This document shows positions 8,164 through 17,550 of a stretch of DNA of 64,000 nucleotides, in pieces. The position numbers were made by a program, and so were the translations under genes. This DNA is from Halosimplex rubrum. GTDB taxonomy: Archaea; Halobacteriota; Halobacteria; Halobacteriales; Haloarculaceae. The notes beneath the pieces were generated by a model. The model was given only the letters and a program-made list of their open reading frames with translations, made no database searches and was not told the DNA's origin. Location: NCBI RefSeq assembly GCF_013415885.1, contig NZ_CP058910.1, positions 682,001 to 746,000 of the forward strand. Direction: 5' to 3'. The first letter of the stretch is position 1. Each line of letters starts with the position of its first letter.

Positions 8164-9375
8164 ATGATCGAACTCGCGGACGTGCTCGACGCGCGCGAAC
8201 GGGTGGCCGCGACGGCGCGGCACACGCCGCTGGACTACTCGCACACGTTCTCGTCGATGACCGGCGCCGACGTACACCTGAAACTGGAGACGTTCCAGCG
8301 GACGGGGTCGTTCAAGATCCGCGGCGCCACCAACAAGATCGCGACGCTGTCCGACGAGGAGCAGGCGTCGGGGGTCGTCACGGCCTCCGCCGGCAACCAC
8401 GCCCAGGGCGTCGCCCTCGCCGCGACGCGGATCGGCGTCGACTCGAAGATCGTCATGCCCGAGCACGCCCCGGTCTCGAAGGTCGAGGCCACCCGCAGCT
8501 ACGGCGCGGAGGTCGTCCTCCACGGCGCCGACTACGACGAGGCCGCCGAGAAGGCCCACGAGATCGAGCGCGCGGAGGACCGGGTCTACGTCCACGCCTT
8601 CGACGACCCCATGGTGATGGCCGGCCAGGGCACCATCGGCCTCGAAGTCCTCGAAGAGCTCCCGGAGGTCGAGACCCTCGTGGTCCCCATCGGCGGCGGC
8701 GGACTCATCAGCGGCATCGCGACCGCCGTGAAGGCGAAGAGTCCGGACACCCGCGTCGTCGGCGTCCAGGCGGAGGGCGCCTCCAGCGTCGCCGATTCCC
8801 TGCAGAAAGGGGAGATCGTCGAACGCGAGAGCGTCGACACCATCGCCGACGGCATCGCTACTCGCAAGGTCGGCACGGAGACCTTCGAGGTGATCCGCGA
8901 GCGCGTCGACGAGGTCGTCACCGTCACCGACGCCGAGACCGCCGTCGCGCTGACGACGCTGCTGGAGCGGGGCAAGACGCTCGTCGAGGGCGCCGGCGCG
9001 GTGCCGCTCGCGGCCCTGCTGGAGAGGAAGTTCGACTACGCCGACGACGAGGTGGTCGTCCCCTGTTGCTGCGGCGGGAACATCGACCTGAACGTCCTCA
9101 CCACCGTGATCATGCGCGGGCTGGTCGAGACGGGGCGGTACCTGCGGATCCGCACGACGCTCAAGGACCGACCCGGGGAACTGGAGCGACTGGTCGAGGT
9201 CATCAGCGACGCCCGCGCGAACATCCACGCCATCGAGCACGACCGCGCCGGCAAGGACGTGGCCATGAACGCCGCCGAGGTGGAGCTGGACCTGGAGACG
9301 AAGGGACCGGACCACGCCGAGAAACTGCTGGCGGCGCTGCGCGCGGAGGGGTACGAGGTCGACGTGCTCGTGTGA
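8164..9375 (+). CDS. ilvA: Threonine ammonia-lyase (threonine deaminase) with ACT domain
   Basis: Converts threonine to 2-oxobutanoate, the first step towards isoleucine. It has 403 residues: the PLP fold spans about 1-320 with K51 in TGSFKIRGATNK, SAGNHAQG, and the glycine loop VPIGGGGLISG. A C-terminal ACT domain (about 325-403, RIRTTLKDRPGELERLV) is the likely site of feedback regulation. This one-ACT layout is the short catabolic or archaeal form rather than the long E. coli IlvA. It is divergent from the MATE gene, and the 190 bases between them hold both promoters. Start MIELADVLDARE. Confidence 0.95.
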   Translation: MIELADVLDARERVAATARHTPLDYSHTFSSMTGADVHLKLETFQRTGSFKIRGATNKIATLSDEEQASGVVTASAGNHAQGVALAATRIGVDSKIVMPEHAPVSKVEATRSYGAEVVLHGADYDEAAEKAHEIERAEDRVYVHAFDDPMVMAGQGTIGLEVLEELPEVETLVVPIGGGGLISGIATAVKAKSPDTRVVGVQAEGASSVADSLQKGEIVERESVDTIADGIATRKVGTETFEVIRERVDEVVTVTDAETAVALTTLLERGKTLVEGAGAVPLAALLERKFDYADDEVVVPCCCGGNIDLNVLTTVIMRGLVETGRYLRIRTTLKDRPGELERLVEVISDARANIHAIEHDRAGKDVAMNAAEVELDLETKGPDHAEKLLAALRAEGYEVDVLV

Positions 9376-9589
9376 GCGGTCCGGGCCGTGGAGCGCGGGT
9401 TGGGGCGTCGGCGCCGCTACCGGGTTCGGAACCGCGGCGGCTCGGAGTCCCGTGTCGTCACAAGGGGCTCGGAGGGGTAACCATTCGTCATCGCCGCCAC
9501 GTCGAGAGAGCGAGCGCCGGCGTATGAAACTCCCGTCTCCCGAGCGGACAGTGGCAAGCGTTTTTCCGCTCGCCCGCCTCGCTCCGGAC

Positions 9590-9835
9590 ATGCAACTCGG
9601 CGACATCGAGTCTCTCATCGAGGAGTCGATCCCCGACGCGGAGGCCACCGTCACCCGCGCCCGCGGCGCCGACGACGACGACCACCTCGCCGCCACCGTC
9701 GTCTCACCGGCCTTCGCCGACGAGTCGCTCGTCGACCGCCACCAGATGGTCTACGACGCGCTGGGCGAGCGCATGACCACCGACATCCACGCCCTGGAGG
9801 TCGAGACCTACACGCCCGAGGAACGGGAGGCGTAG
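9590..9835 (+). CDS. BolA/IbaG-family protein
   Basis: An 81-residue protein starting MQLGDIESLIEE. The BolA fold pattern is clear: an N-terminal helix, a variable acidic strand pair, then SLVDRHQMVYDALGERM, which matches the BolA R/KHRxVYxxL motif, and a C-terminal THALEV-like strand (TDIHALEVETYTPEE). In other organisms BolA proteins work with monothiol glutaredoxins in iron-sulfur and iron homeostasis. An in-frame ATG at 9524 would add 22 poorly structured residues. I prefer 9590, which begins directly at the fold and is preceded by a T-rich AGCGTTTTTCC stretch about 25-30 bases upstream, a plausible leaderless promoter. Confidence 0.88.
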   Translation: MQLGDIESLIEESIPDAEATVTRARGADDDDHLAATVVSPAFADESLVDRHQMVYDALGERMTTDIHALEVETYTPEEREA

Positions 9836-9968
9836 TACCCGAACGAACTGAGAGCGGCTCTACTGCGGCGACCCGTCCGACCGCACCGCAGAACAGCGTG
9901 AAAGCCCCGATCGATCCGGGCGCGGTACCGGCGGCGACGGATTCGGCGAGAACACCGAAACGAACGGC

Positions 9969-11144
9969 TCAAACCGCTGGATATTCGCCGAGCGCGTCCT
10001 CCAGCCGTTCCTTCGCGTCGCGACACGCCGCCAGTTCGTCGGCCACGTCTCCGCTCGCCAGGCGCTCGCGCTCGTCGGAACCGAGCTGTGCGCGGGCCTG
10101 CGCGCTGTTGCGGAGGCGCTCGTAGTCGGTCTCGCGAGGCAAGTCCCGCACGTCACGCAACGCCACGAGCGCCGCCTCGCCGCCCTCGACTTCGTCGGCG
10201 AAGCGAGCGACGACGCTGGTCAGCTCGCGAGCGCGATACCGCAGGGTTTCCGCCTCGACGGGCGGCCAGTCGACGGTCAGCGGCTCGGCGTCCAGCCGCC
10301 GGAGGTACGTCCGGCGGGTCGAGACGTTTCGCTTCAGCGCGTCGGGGTCGCCGACGTAGTGGTCGAGCTTGGACTTCGAGTACTCGGCGTACTCCAGCAG
10401 TTGCCCGACCGACTCCTCGCCGGCGGCGCGGGTCTCGACGTACTCCCGGAGGTCGTCGGGGGGTGACTCGAATGGGACGAGGGGGTAGGCGTCGGTCTTC
10501 GCGACGAACGCCAGCAGGTCCCGGGCGCTGGCCGAGGTGCGAAAGGCCGCGAAGGCGTCGGCGACCCGGTCGTTGTACGCCTCGATGGGGTCGCGCAGCC
10601 GCTCGGTCGGGGCGTCGAGGTCGGCGTCGCCCAACCGCCGCAGGTCCTCCAGGTCGGCGATGCGGTCGGCGAGGTCGTCGATGCGGCGCTCGGCGGAAAA
10701 GCGGGCGTCCTCGTAGCGCTCGCGGGCCTCGTCGCGGTCGTCGAGCCGTGACACGTCGGCGCGGACGGGTTCGAGCGCCGAGCGGACCTTCCGCCAGTCC
10801 GACTCGGTGAGCCGGCGCTGCTGGAGCAGGTCGTCGACCTCCTCGAAGACCTCGCGGTGGCGCACGTCCTCGGGGAGTTCCTCGGTGATCGCGGCGATCT
10901 GGCTCTGGAACTCGATGAACGTCTTGAAGTCGCCGTCGCCGGTGACCTCCTCCTCGTAGCGGTCGAAGAGGGTGGTGAGGTCGTCGTAGGCGTCGGCGAC
11001 GGCCTGCAGTTCGGACTCGCCGACCTCGTCGACGCGGTCGCGAGCGCGGTCGAGGGCGTCGCGAGCCTCGCGCAGTTCGGCGACGAGGTCGTCGGCGACG
11101 GCGCGGGCGTCGTCGGTCGCGGGGTCGAAGGCGGCGTCGCTCAT
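9969..11144 (-). CDS. Conserved haloarchaeal coiled-coil protein (DUF7118-like)
   Basis: A 391-residue, highly acidic protein dominated by helical heptad-like sequence, for example residues 20-60 and 150-200 (RIDDLADRIADLEDLRRL). No catalytic motif, zinc site or membrane segment is seen. I think it matches a haloarchaeal family of unknown function (DUF7118), but that assignment is from memory of length and layout only. Start MSDAAFDPATDD lies 4 bases after the hisI stop, so the two are co-translated; the operon appears to be gatD, acetyltransferase, hisI, this gene. The composition suggests a structural or scaffolding role, which is inference. Confidence 0.8.
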   Translation of the reverse strand: MSDAAFDPATDDARAVADDLVAELREARDALDRARDRVDEVGESELQAVADAYDDLTTLFDRYEEEVTGDGDFKTFIEFQSQIAAITEELPEDVRHREVFEEVDDLLQQRRLTESDWRKVRSALEPVRADVSRLDDRDEARERYEDARFSAERRIDDLADRIADLEDLRRLGDADLDAPTERLRDPIEAYNDRVADAFAAFRTSASARDLLAFVAKTDAYPLVPFESPPDDLREYVETRAAGEESVGQLLEYAEYSKSKLDHYVGDPDALKRNVSTRRTYLRRLDAEPLTVDWPPVEAETLRYRARELTSVVARFADEVEGGEAALVALRDVRDLPRETDYERLRNSAQARAQLGSDERERLASGDVADELAACRDAKERLEDALGEYPAV

Positions 11145-11148
11145 CCGG

Positions 11149-11514
11149 CTACTCGTAGACCTCGTCGGGGTCGAACACCCGCTCGCCGACGGTCTCGCCG
11201 TCGAGGGTCCGGTAGAAACACGACTCGTAGCCGGTGTGACAGGCGCCGCCCTCCTGGTCGACGAGGTACAGCAGGGCGTCGCCGTCGCAGTCGACGCGGA
11301 TCTCTTCGATCGACTGGACGTGGCCGCTGGAGCCGCCCTTCTTCCAGAGCTCCTCGCGGCTGCGCGAGTAGTAGTGGGCGAAGCCGGTCTCGCGGCTGCG
11401 CTCGACGGCCTCGGGGGTGACATACGCGAGCATGAGTACCTCCCCCGAGTCGGCGTCCTGGGCGACCGCGGGGAGGCGTTCGTGCTCGTCGAACGCCAGC
11501 TCGATGTCGGTCAT
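11149..11514 (-). CDS. hisI: Phosphoribosyl-AMP cyclohydrolase
   Basis: Opens the adenine ring of PR-AMP in histidine biosynthesis. At 121 residues it is the stand-alone archaeal form without the HisE part. Metal and active-site motifs are intact: [18 protein letters not shown], the DCDGD Mg site, and [10 protein letters not shown] supplying zinc cysteines. Start [12 protein letters not shown]. It sits 69 bases after the acetyltransferase gene and 4 bases before the coiled-coil gene, all on the minus strand. No other his genes are in the window, consistent with the scattered his genes of haloarchaea. Confidence 0.96.
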   Translation of the reverse strand: MTDIELAFDEHERLPAVAQDADSGEVLMLAYVTPEAVERSRETGFAHYYSRSREELWKKGGSSGHVQSIEEIRVDCDGDALLYLVDQEGGACHTGYESCFYRTLDGETVGERVFDPDEVYE

Positions 11515-11583
11515 ACCCGCAACTGGGACCGACCGCCGAATAGGTCTTTTGTCGCCGGCGACGAGGGGCGCGGAACCGCCCGC

Positions 11584-12543
11584 TCAATCCCGACCGGTCA
11601 GGTCGGCGGCCATGACGAAATCGGGGGTCTCCGAGACGGCGATACCGGCGTAGGCCGCGTCGGAGACGTGGCGCGCCGTCTCCGGGATCAGGACTCTCGT
11701 CCGGTCGGCCCCGAGATCGGCTGCGTCGCGGGCGATAGCGGCAAAGAGCGTCTGGGCGGCCGGCACGTCGTCCCAGGCACCGACGCCGTACTCGACCCAC
11801 CGCTCCGATCCGTCGTCTCCGTCCCCCTCGCCGCCGTCGCCGCCGCTCTCGCGCTCGTACTCGCGCGTCCGGACGGCGGCACCGCGGGTCCCGTCGTTCC
11901 CCCGGACCGCGAACGCCTGCCGCTCGTCGGCGGCCGTCCTGAACCGCTCGCGGGTCACCTCCGAGAGCGCCCACGACTCGTCGGGGTCGAGCGCGAGCCC
12001 GGCGAGTTCCCGGGCGGCGTCGCTGCGCTGCCAGTAGCTCCAGGCGGCGTCGGGGTCGGCGGTCGCGTCCAGCCCGCTCGCGCCGTCGGTGTCCGCGCGG
12101 GCGTCCGTGTCGGGGTCGGGGTGCGCCCAGCGGAACTCGGTGGCGGGGTCGTAGCCGACGCCGCGGGCGGCGCCGAGGCCGGGCGCGTTCCACGAAAACA
12201 CCATGTTGCGACAGACCGTCGCACCGCGGTCGCGCGCCCACTCGAAGCAGGCGTCGTTCATCGCCTCCGCGACCCCCTTCGCCCGCGCGTCGTCGGCCAC
12301 GCGCATCCCCTGGGCCCACGTCTCGTGGGCCGAGAGCGCGACGACCTGGCAGACCCCGACAGCGCGGCCGTCGTCCGCCTCGGCGACGACGGTGTGCTGG
12401 TCGGGCCCGTCGCCCTCGACCCACTCGGGGAACACCTCGGGGACGTAGTCGCCCCGGTCGAAGCGGTCGCTCCACGTGTCGCTCGCGAACGCGATAACGT
12501 CCTCGTGGTCGTCGGCGCGGGCCTGGCGGACCTCGATCGTCAT
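11584..12543 (-). CDS. GNAT-family N-acetyltransferase
   Basis: A 319-residue protein whose N-terminal part (about 1-145) has the GNAT pattern: IEVRQARADDHEDVIAFA, then VGVCQVVALS (strand 4), then MRVADDARAKGVAEAMNDACFEWARDRG, which is the acetyl-CoA-binding V/I-x-x-x-x-R/A-x-G-x-A region, and AAGVGY-like packing. The C-terminal half (150-319) is acidic, with a Gly/Asp-rich linker near 240, and may be a second degenerate GNAT lobe (AAQTLFAAIARDAADLGADR). The substrate is unknown. It lies 13 bases after the gatD stop, so it is co-transcribed with gatD. Confidence 0.85.
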   Translation of the reverse strand: MTIEVRQARADDHEDVIAFASDTWSDRFDRGDYVPEVFPEWVEGDGPDQHTVVAEADDGRAVGVCQVVALSAHETWAQGMRVADDARAKGVAEAMNDACFEWARDRGATVCRNMVFSWNAPGLGAARGVGYDPATEFRWAHPDPDTDARADTDGASGLDATADPDAAWSYWQRSDAARELAGLALDPDESWALSEVTRERFRTAADERQAFAVRGNDGTRGAAVRTREYERESGGDGGEGDGDDGSERWVEYGVGAWDDVPAAQTLFAAIARDAADLGADRTRVLIPETARHVSDAAYAGIAVSETPDFVMAADLTGRD

Positions 12544-12556
12544 CGGGTCGCCCCCG

Positions 12557-13810
12557 TCAGGTCCACGGCACCGACCGCTCGTTGATCTCGCCGACGAGCG
12601 ACGTGCCCATCGCCTCCGCGACGCTCTCGGTGTTCGCCAGCGCCCACATCAGCTTAACCTTCGCCGTGCCCGGCAGGGTGTCCTCGCCCTCGACGATGCC
12701 GGCCTCCAGCAGGTCGCGACCGGTGTCGTACACCCGGTCGCAGACCCGCCCCTCGAGACACTGGCTCGTCATCACGACCGTCGTCCCGTCGTCGACCAGC
12801 TCCTCGATACGCGGGATCCAGTCGGTGTGGACGTGACCCAGCCCCGTCCCTTCCAGCACGACCCCCGATTTGCCTTCGAGGGCATCGAGGAACGCGGGGT
12901 CGGTGCTGGGCGTGAACTTCAGCAGTTCCACGTCGGTGTCGAGGTCGGGGTCGATATCGAGGTCGACGCCGTCGCGCTCGCGGTGCTCGCGGCGGAACGA
13001 CACGTCGGTCTCGCCGTCGACGTCGTAGTCGACGACCCCGAGCGGCTTCGCGCCGACGGTCTCGAAGGCGTCCCGGCGGGAGGTGTGGTTCTTCCGCGCG
13101 CGCACCCCGCGGTGGAGCGCGCAGCGGTCGTCGGACTCGCCGGCGTGCATGCAGATCAGCACCTCGGCGCACTCTGATTTGGCCGCCTCGACCGCCGAGA
13201 CGGCGTTCATCACGTTGTCCGAGGACGGGCGGTCCGCAGAGCGCTGGCTCCCGGTGAAGACGACCGGGACGGGCGTGTCGAGCATGAAAGCCATCGCCGC
13301 GGCGGTGAACTGCATCGTGTCGGTGCCGTGCATGACGACGACGCCGTCGGCGCCGGCCTCGATCTCCTCGTGGATCGCCTCGGCCAGGTCCCCCCACACC
13401 TCGGGCGTCATGTTCTCCGAGAGGATGTTCGCGACGACGCGCCCGCGGTAGTTGGCGCGGCCGGCGAGGTCGGGGACGGCCCGGAGCACGTCCTCGGCGT
13501 CGAACTGCGCGGTGACGGCGCCGGTGCGGTAGTCGACCGTCGAGGCGATGGTCCCGCCGGTCGAGATGAGCGACACGGTGGGCAGCTCGTCGTCGAACTC
13601 GATGGTCGACCGGTCGCTCTCGGCCTGGGCCGATTCGACGTCGTACACGTCCGATTCGAGGACCTCCACGTCGGCCTCGCTCCGGTCGACGCCGACGTTG
13701 TACCCCCCGTCGAGTTTGACGACCAGGTGTTCGCCCGTCGTCGAGGGCAGGAGGACCCCTTCGTAGCTCTGGTCCGCGCGGTCGACGCGGACGCGGTCTC
13801 CGGCGTTCAT
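12557..13810 (-). CDS. gatD: Glu-tRNA(Gln) amidotransferase subunit D
   Basis: The asparaginase-like subunit of the archaeal GatDE complex, which releases ammonia used to convert Glu-tRNA(Gln) to Gln-tRNA(Gln). It has 417 residues, the normal length. The N-terminal SH3-like domain (MNAGDRVRVDRADQSYEGVL) is followed by the asparaginase core: LISTGGTIAST with the nucleophilic Thr, MHGTDTMQFTA with the Thr-Asp pair, and the conserved Lys region GSQRSADRPSSD. I chose ATG 13810, which starts the SH3-like domain; longer frames are artefacts. gatE is not in the window. It leads the minus-strand operon with the acetyltransferase, hisI and the coiled-coil gene. Confidence 0.95.
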   Translation of the reverse strand: MNAGDRVRVDRADQSYEGVLLPSTTGEHLVVKLDGGYNVGVDRSEADVEVLESDVYDVESAQAESDRSTIEFDDELPTVSLISTGGTIASTVDYRTGAVTAQFDAEDVLRAVPDLAGRANYRGRVVANILSENMTPEVWGDLAEAIHEEIEAGADGVVVMHGTDTMQFTAAAMAFMLDTPVPVVFTGSQRSADRPSSDNVMNAVSAVEAAKSECAEVLICMHAGESDDRCALHRGVRARKNHTSRRDAFETVGAKPLGVVDYDVDGETDVSFRREHRERDGVDLDIDPDLDTDVELLKFTPSTDPAFLDALEGKSGVVLEGTGLGHVHTDWIPRIEELVDDGTTVVMTSQCLEGRVCDRVYDTGRDLLEAGIVEGEDTLPGTAKVKLMWALANTESVAEAMGTSLVGEINERSVPWT

Positions 13811-13884
13811 GGGAGTCGCTTCCGCCGCGGCGGACTTGAATCCACTCGTTCGTCGGACGACCGGGCCGTCCCGCCGGTCGCCGC

Positions 13885-14301
13885 TCAGATCCCGGCCGGT
13901 CCCCCGAACCCGTCGTCGAGGGGGTGGTCGGGGACGGCTTCGTCCATCGCTTCCTCGCTGGTGGGGGTGCCGGCGGCGACCGAGAGGAGCTGCCTGGCGC
14001 GCTCGGCCTTGGCGAGGAACACCTCCCGGAGCGAAGGCGGGTTGCGGACGTTCGTCTCTTCGACGAGCGACTCGGGGATCGCGACGGTGTCGGCGGGGAC
14101 GCGCTCGTCGCCGTAGACGGTGAAGTGTGTGTTCTCCAGTTTCATGACCAGCGGGAGGTCCGTCCGGGAGACCCCCTCGCCCGCGTACAACTGCTCGTTG
14201 ACCCGCTCGTGCTGGGCGGCCGCGATGGCCGCCGCGTCGCTCTCTCTGGGTTCGACGTAGAGCCGCCCCAGGTAGTAGCCGCTGGAGAACTGTTCGAACA
14301 T
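13885..14301 (-). CDS. Conserved haloarchaeal protein (DUF5802-like)
   Basis: A 138-residue acidic soluble protein. The start MFEQFSSGYYLGRLYVEP and the middle LVMKLENTHFTVYGDERVPADTVAIPE are characteristic of a haloarchaeal family that I believe is DUF5802. No cofactor or metal motif is visible. The conserved FxVYGDExVP segment suggests a beta-rich fold. Function unknown. It ends 74 bases before the gatD start on the same strand and may be co-transcribed with it. Confidence 0.8.
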   Translation of the reverse strand: MFEQFSSGYYLGRLYVEPRESDAAAIAAAQHERVNEQLYAGEGVSRTDLPLVMKLENTHFTVYGDERVPADTVAIPESLVEETNVRNPPSLREVFLAKAERARQLLSVAAGTPTSEEAMDEAVPDHPLDDGFGGPAGI

Positions 14302-14465
14302 TGCTGTGCGAGTGGATCACAACCATGGTAACGCATAAGTCTTCCCCGGTAGCCTTATGCCGACGCGCTTTCAGACCGCACGACGCGACCGCGACGCGAC
14401 CGCACCGAGGTCGGTCAGCGAGGTGACAGGGGAGGTCCGCGGGCGTCTACGGCTCCGGTACGGCT

Positions 14466-15197
14466 ATGTGGTCGGGGGACTCGGAGTCGACCATGGACGA
14501 GTCGGTCGGCGACGAGCGGGCGGACGGGGAAGCGGCCGGCCGCCACGCCGTCGTGCCGCGGCGGTGGGCCCGGTACTACCTGGAGAACGCCCCGAGTCTC
14601 GTCTGGCTGATCTTCGCCAACGTCGCTGGCGTGTTCGTCGGCGTGTTCTTCTACCTGGAGACGCTGCCCGAGGTGGACACGCTGGCGTGGCCGGTGTACA
14701 TGGACTCGCCGGTCGCGACGCTGCTGATGGCGCTGGCGCTCGCCACGCTGCTGCCGAACCTCGGCCGCCGACTCGACGCCGCGCCCGCCAACCTCGTGCT
14801 CGCCTACCTGTACACGATATCGTTCGTCTGGCTGGTCGAGACCGGACTGTGGCTCGCGCTCGCGCTGAACCTCCACTTCGGGCTGTACTACCCCGACGTG
14901 TGGCGCTACTTCGGCGTGCTGATCACACATCTCCTCTTCATCCCCGAGGCGTACCTCCTGCCGCACTTCGGGCGGACCACTCCCGGCGCGCTCGGCCTCG
15001 CGCTGGCGCTCGCGCTGGGCAACGACCTCGTCGACTACGGCTTCGGCCTCCACCCGCCGCTGCGCTACGAGACGGGCGCGCTCTTCTCGGCGGGCGGGCT
15101 CACCGCCTCCGGAGTCGTCCTGACCGTGGGGAGCGTCGTCACCTCGGTCGTCGCCGTCGCCCTCGCCGCCCGCGCGTTCCCGCGGCTGCCGTCCTGA
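14466..15197 (+). CDS. DUF1405 multi-pass membrane protein
   Basis: A 243-residue membrane protein with about six hydrophobic helices. The signature RYYLENAPSLVWLIFANVAG leads into helix 1, and NDLVDYGFGLHPPLRY marks the loop before the last pair; both fit the DUF1405 family (Bacillus YpjA). Function unknown. An alternative ATG at 14493 (MDESVGDERAD) would remove nine residues ahead of an acidic leader, and I cannot decide between them. It is divergent from the DUF5802-like gene and is followed 81 bases later by a winged-helix regulator on the same strand. Confidence 0.85.
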   Translation: MWSGDSESTMDESVGDERADGEAAGRHAVVPRRWARYYLENAPSLVWLIFANVAGVFVGVFFYLETLPEVDTLAWPVYMDSPVATLLMALALATLLPNLGRRLDAAPANLVLAYLYTISFVWLVETGLWLALALNLHFGLYYPDVWRYFGVLITHLLFIPEAYLLPHFGRTTPGALGLALALALGNDLVDYGFGLHPPLRYETGALFSAGGLTASGVVLTVGSVVTSVVAVALAARAFPRLPS

Positions 15198-15278
15198 GAC
15201 TCGGCGTCCCACCGACCGCACGACTGCAACGGGGCGCCGGGGACACGCTTATCAGGCTCGACCGCGAACCTCAGGTGA

Positions 15279-15926
15279 ATGGACTCCGCCGAACTGCTCG
15301 ACCTGCTGGGCAACGCCAACCGTCGGCGGATCCTCCGGTTGCTCGCGCACAAGCCCTGTTACGTCACGGAGATCAGCGAGTACATCGGCGTGAGCCCGAA
15401 GGCGGTCATCGACCACCTCGAACGGCTGGACGACGCGGGCCTCGTCGAGAGCAGCGTCGACGACCAGCGCCGCAAGTACTTCCGCATCGCGCGCAACCTC
15501 CGGCTGGAAGTGACCGTCTCGCCGTACACGTTCGGCACCAAGAGCGCCTACCCCGGCAGTTCCATCGACGTGACCACCTGCCGGCACGTCTCCATCGACG
15601 CCGAGGTTCAGGAGGAGTCGGACACGGGCGAACTCGCCGCGGAACTCGACCGCCTGCAGGACTTAGACCGGGAGCTGTCGCTGGCACAGCGGTGGGTCCA
15701 CGGCCGCCTCGCGGAGGTGATGGGCGAGCTGACCGACCAGTTCGAGGGCGAGGACGCCCGGCTGCTGGGCGACGTGGTCTCGGCGCTCGCCACCCGCGCG
15801 GGCACCGTCGAGGAACTGAGTCGCCGCGTCGAGGCCCCCCCGGAGGTCGTCGAGGAGGCGCTCGAACGGCTCGCCGAGGAGGACGTGGCCGAACGCGACG
15901 GCGACGAGTGGTCGCTGCCCGACTGA
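15279..15926 (+). CDS. ArsR-type winged-helix transcriptional regulator with two wHTH units
   Basis: A 215-residue regulator. Residues 1-75 form a classical ArsR-like winged helix (LLDLLGNANRRRILRLLAHK, YIGVSPKAVIDHLERLDDAG, recognition helix plus wing EDQRRKYFRIA-like). The middle part (80-115) is a beta-rich sensor segment with SPYTFGTKSAYPG. A second helical bundle and degenerate winged helix fills about 150-215 (LATRAGTVEELSRRVEAPPEVVEEALERL). It probably binds DNA as a dimer. The target is unknown; the nearest candidates are the flanking membrane-protein genes. The start MDSAELLDLLGN is supported by the helix beginning immediately. Confidence 0.87.
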   Translation: MDSAELLDLLGNANRRRILRLLAHKPCYVTEISEYIGVSPKAVIDHLERLDDAGLVESSVDDQRRKYFRIARNLRLEVTVSPYTFGTKSAYPGSSIDVTTCRHVSIDAEVQEESDTGELAAELDRLQDLDRELSLAQRWVHGRLAEVMGELTDQFEGEDARLLGDVVSALATRAGTVEELSRRVEAPPEVVEEALERLAEEDVAERDGDEWSLPD

Positions 15927-15936
15927 CGACGGAGCC

Positions 15937-16560
15937 CTACACGTCGCGGGTGAGCCCGTCGCGCAGGTCTCGGCCGAAGTAGTGGCCGACGACGGCGACG
16001 AGGATGCCGGTAGTCGCGCCGAGCGCGGCGGTCGGGGCCAGGCCGAGGCTCTCGACGGCCGTCAGCGTGAGCACGCCCTGCATCATCGTCGCGAAGACGG
16101 CCGCGCCCGCGCCGGCGACCGCGACCGGGACGTACCGGCGGGTGCCGCTGGCCGCGCCCAGGAGGAAGGCCCCCAGGAACAGGCCGACCAGACCGGTGAC
16201 CGACCCGATAAAGGGGACGGCGCTCCCCGCGAACATCCCGCCGACCACGACGACCGCGGCGAGCAGGAACGAGCGCAGCGACGGGACGCTGATCCCGAGG
16301 CTCGGGCGACCGAGAGAGGGCGTGAGCCGCGAGCGCAGGCTCGGTCCCGAGTCGGTGCTCGATGCGGTGCTCGACGCGGCGCTCGACTCGCCCTCGGCGT
16401 CCGGGGTCGCGGTCGACCCGCCGCCGCCGTCCGGCCCGCTCGTCAGCGCGTCCACGTCGACGCCGAGTTCGTCGTCGCTGAAGCCCACGTCGCCGTCGTC
16501 GGCGTCGCCGAGGTCGCCGTCGAAGCGGTCCTCGACCCGCTCGTCCGTCCGCTCTGACAT
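15937..16560 (-). CDS. Haloarchaeal membrane protein with acidic N-terminal domain
   Basis: A 207-residue protein starting MSERTDERVEDR. Residues 1-95 are very acidic and Ser/Gly-rich, probably disordered. Residues from about 105 to 200 contain four hydrophobic segments, among them LLAAVVVVGGMFAGSAVPFIG and TGLVGLFLGAFLLGAASG, glycine-rich like DUF456-type membrane proteins. Function unknown. It is convergent with the winged-helix regulator and divergent from the alpha/beta-hydrolase gene. Confidence 0.8.
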   Translation of the reverse strand: MSERTDERVEDRFDGDLGDADDGDVGFSDDELGVDVDALTSGPDGGGGSTATPDAEGESSAASSTASSTDSGPSLRSRLTPSLGRPSLGISVPSLRSFLLAAVVVVGGMFAGSAVPFIGSVTGLVGLFLGAFLLGAASGTRRYVPVAVAGAGAAVFATMMQGVLTLTAVESLGLAPTAALGATTGILVAVVGHYFGRDLRDGLTRDV

Positions 16561-16701
16561 ACCCGACACTCCGGACCGAGGGCCCATGTGCCTTTTCCTC
16601 GCGTCGCCCGTGCGACGACAGAACGCGACGGGAGCGGTGGAGTGGCGGCGCGCGGTGCCGGTGTCCGCACGCTTTTCCGCCCGATCGACGTACGAGGGGC
16701 C

Positions 16702-17550
16702 ATGACGGTCGAAGCGCGGCCGCCCGCCGAGTGGGAACAGGCGTTCGTCGAGGTCGACGACGGGGTACGACTGCACTACGCCCGCACCGGCGGCGACGGC
16801 CCGACGGTGGTCGTCGCCCACGGCGTCTTCGACGACGGGCGCTGCCGGACGCCGCTGGCCCGCGACCTGGCGGACGACTACGACGTGGTCTGCTACGACG
16901 CCCGCGGCCACGGCCAGTCCGACGCCCCCGAATCCGGCTACGACGCCGACACGCGCGCCGCCGACCTCGTCGGGCTGCTCGACGGGCTCGACGTCGCGGA
17001 CCCGATCCTCGTCGGGCACTCCATGGGCGGCGACACGGTGCTGGCGGCCGCTGCAAACTACCCCGACCGTCCGCGGGCCGTCGTCGCGGTCGACCCGGCC
17101 TGTCTGCTGGGCCACAACGCCGAGAACCGCGGCGAGGACCGCGTGGACGACGCGGAACTCGAGGGGATCCGCCAGCGGGTCCTCTGGTGGCAGGACCACA
17201 CCAAGGCCGAGCTGCTCGACGCCGACGACGAACTCGCCGGCCACGTCGCTGCCGGCGACGAGGAACTGGCGAGCCTGCTCGCGGACGCCCGCCTGCGGGT
17301 CAGCCCCAACATCGTCGAGGTGTTCGCGAGCGGGTGGGTCGACCCCGAGGCGGCCTTCCCCGGGATCGAGACGCCGACGCTCGTCCTCCGTGCCGACGTC
17401 GACGAGACGGCCCGCGAGCGCGACCGAGCGGCCGTCGACCGGCTCCCGGACGGTCGGCTGCTGCACGTCGACGACGCAGGCCACTGCGTCTTCCGCGACC
17501 GCCGCGAGCGCGCGACCGAGGAGCTGCGGTCGTTCCTCGACGGGGTCTGA
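16702..17550 (+). CDS. Alpha/beta-hydrolase
   Basis: A 282-residue cytoplasmic hydrolase of the alpha/beta fold. The oxyanion region VVVAHGVFDD, the nucleophile elbow VGHSMGGD (Ser in GHSMGG), the acidic residue in TLVLRADVDE and the C-terminal His in DDAGHCVFRD make a complete catalytic triad. The C-terminal lid contains a long acidic helix. Start ATG 16702 in GAGGGGCCATGACG fits the fold start (HYARTGGDGPTVVVAHG soon after). The substrate is unknown; such proteins include esterases, haloperoxidases and epoxide hydrolases. Confidence 0.92.
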   Translation: MTVEARPPAEWEQAFVEVDDGVRLHYARTGGDGPTVVVAHGVFDDGRCRTPLARDLADDYDVVCYDARGHGQSDAPESGYDADTRAADLVGLLDGLDVADPILVGHSMGGDTVLAAAANYPDRPRAVVAVDPACLLGHNAENRGEDRVDDAELEGIRQRVLWWQDHTKAELLDADDELAGHVAAGDEELASLLADARLRVSPNIVEVFASGWVDPEAAFPGIETPTLVLRADVDETARERDRAAVDRLPDGRLLHVDDAGHCVFRDRRERATEELRSFLDGV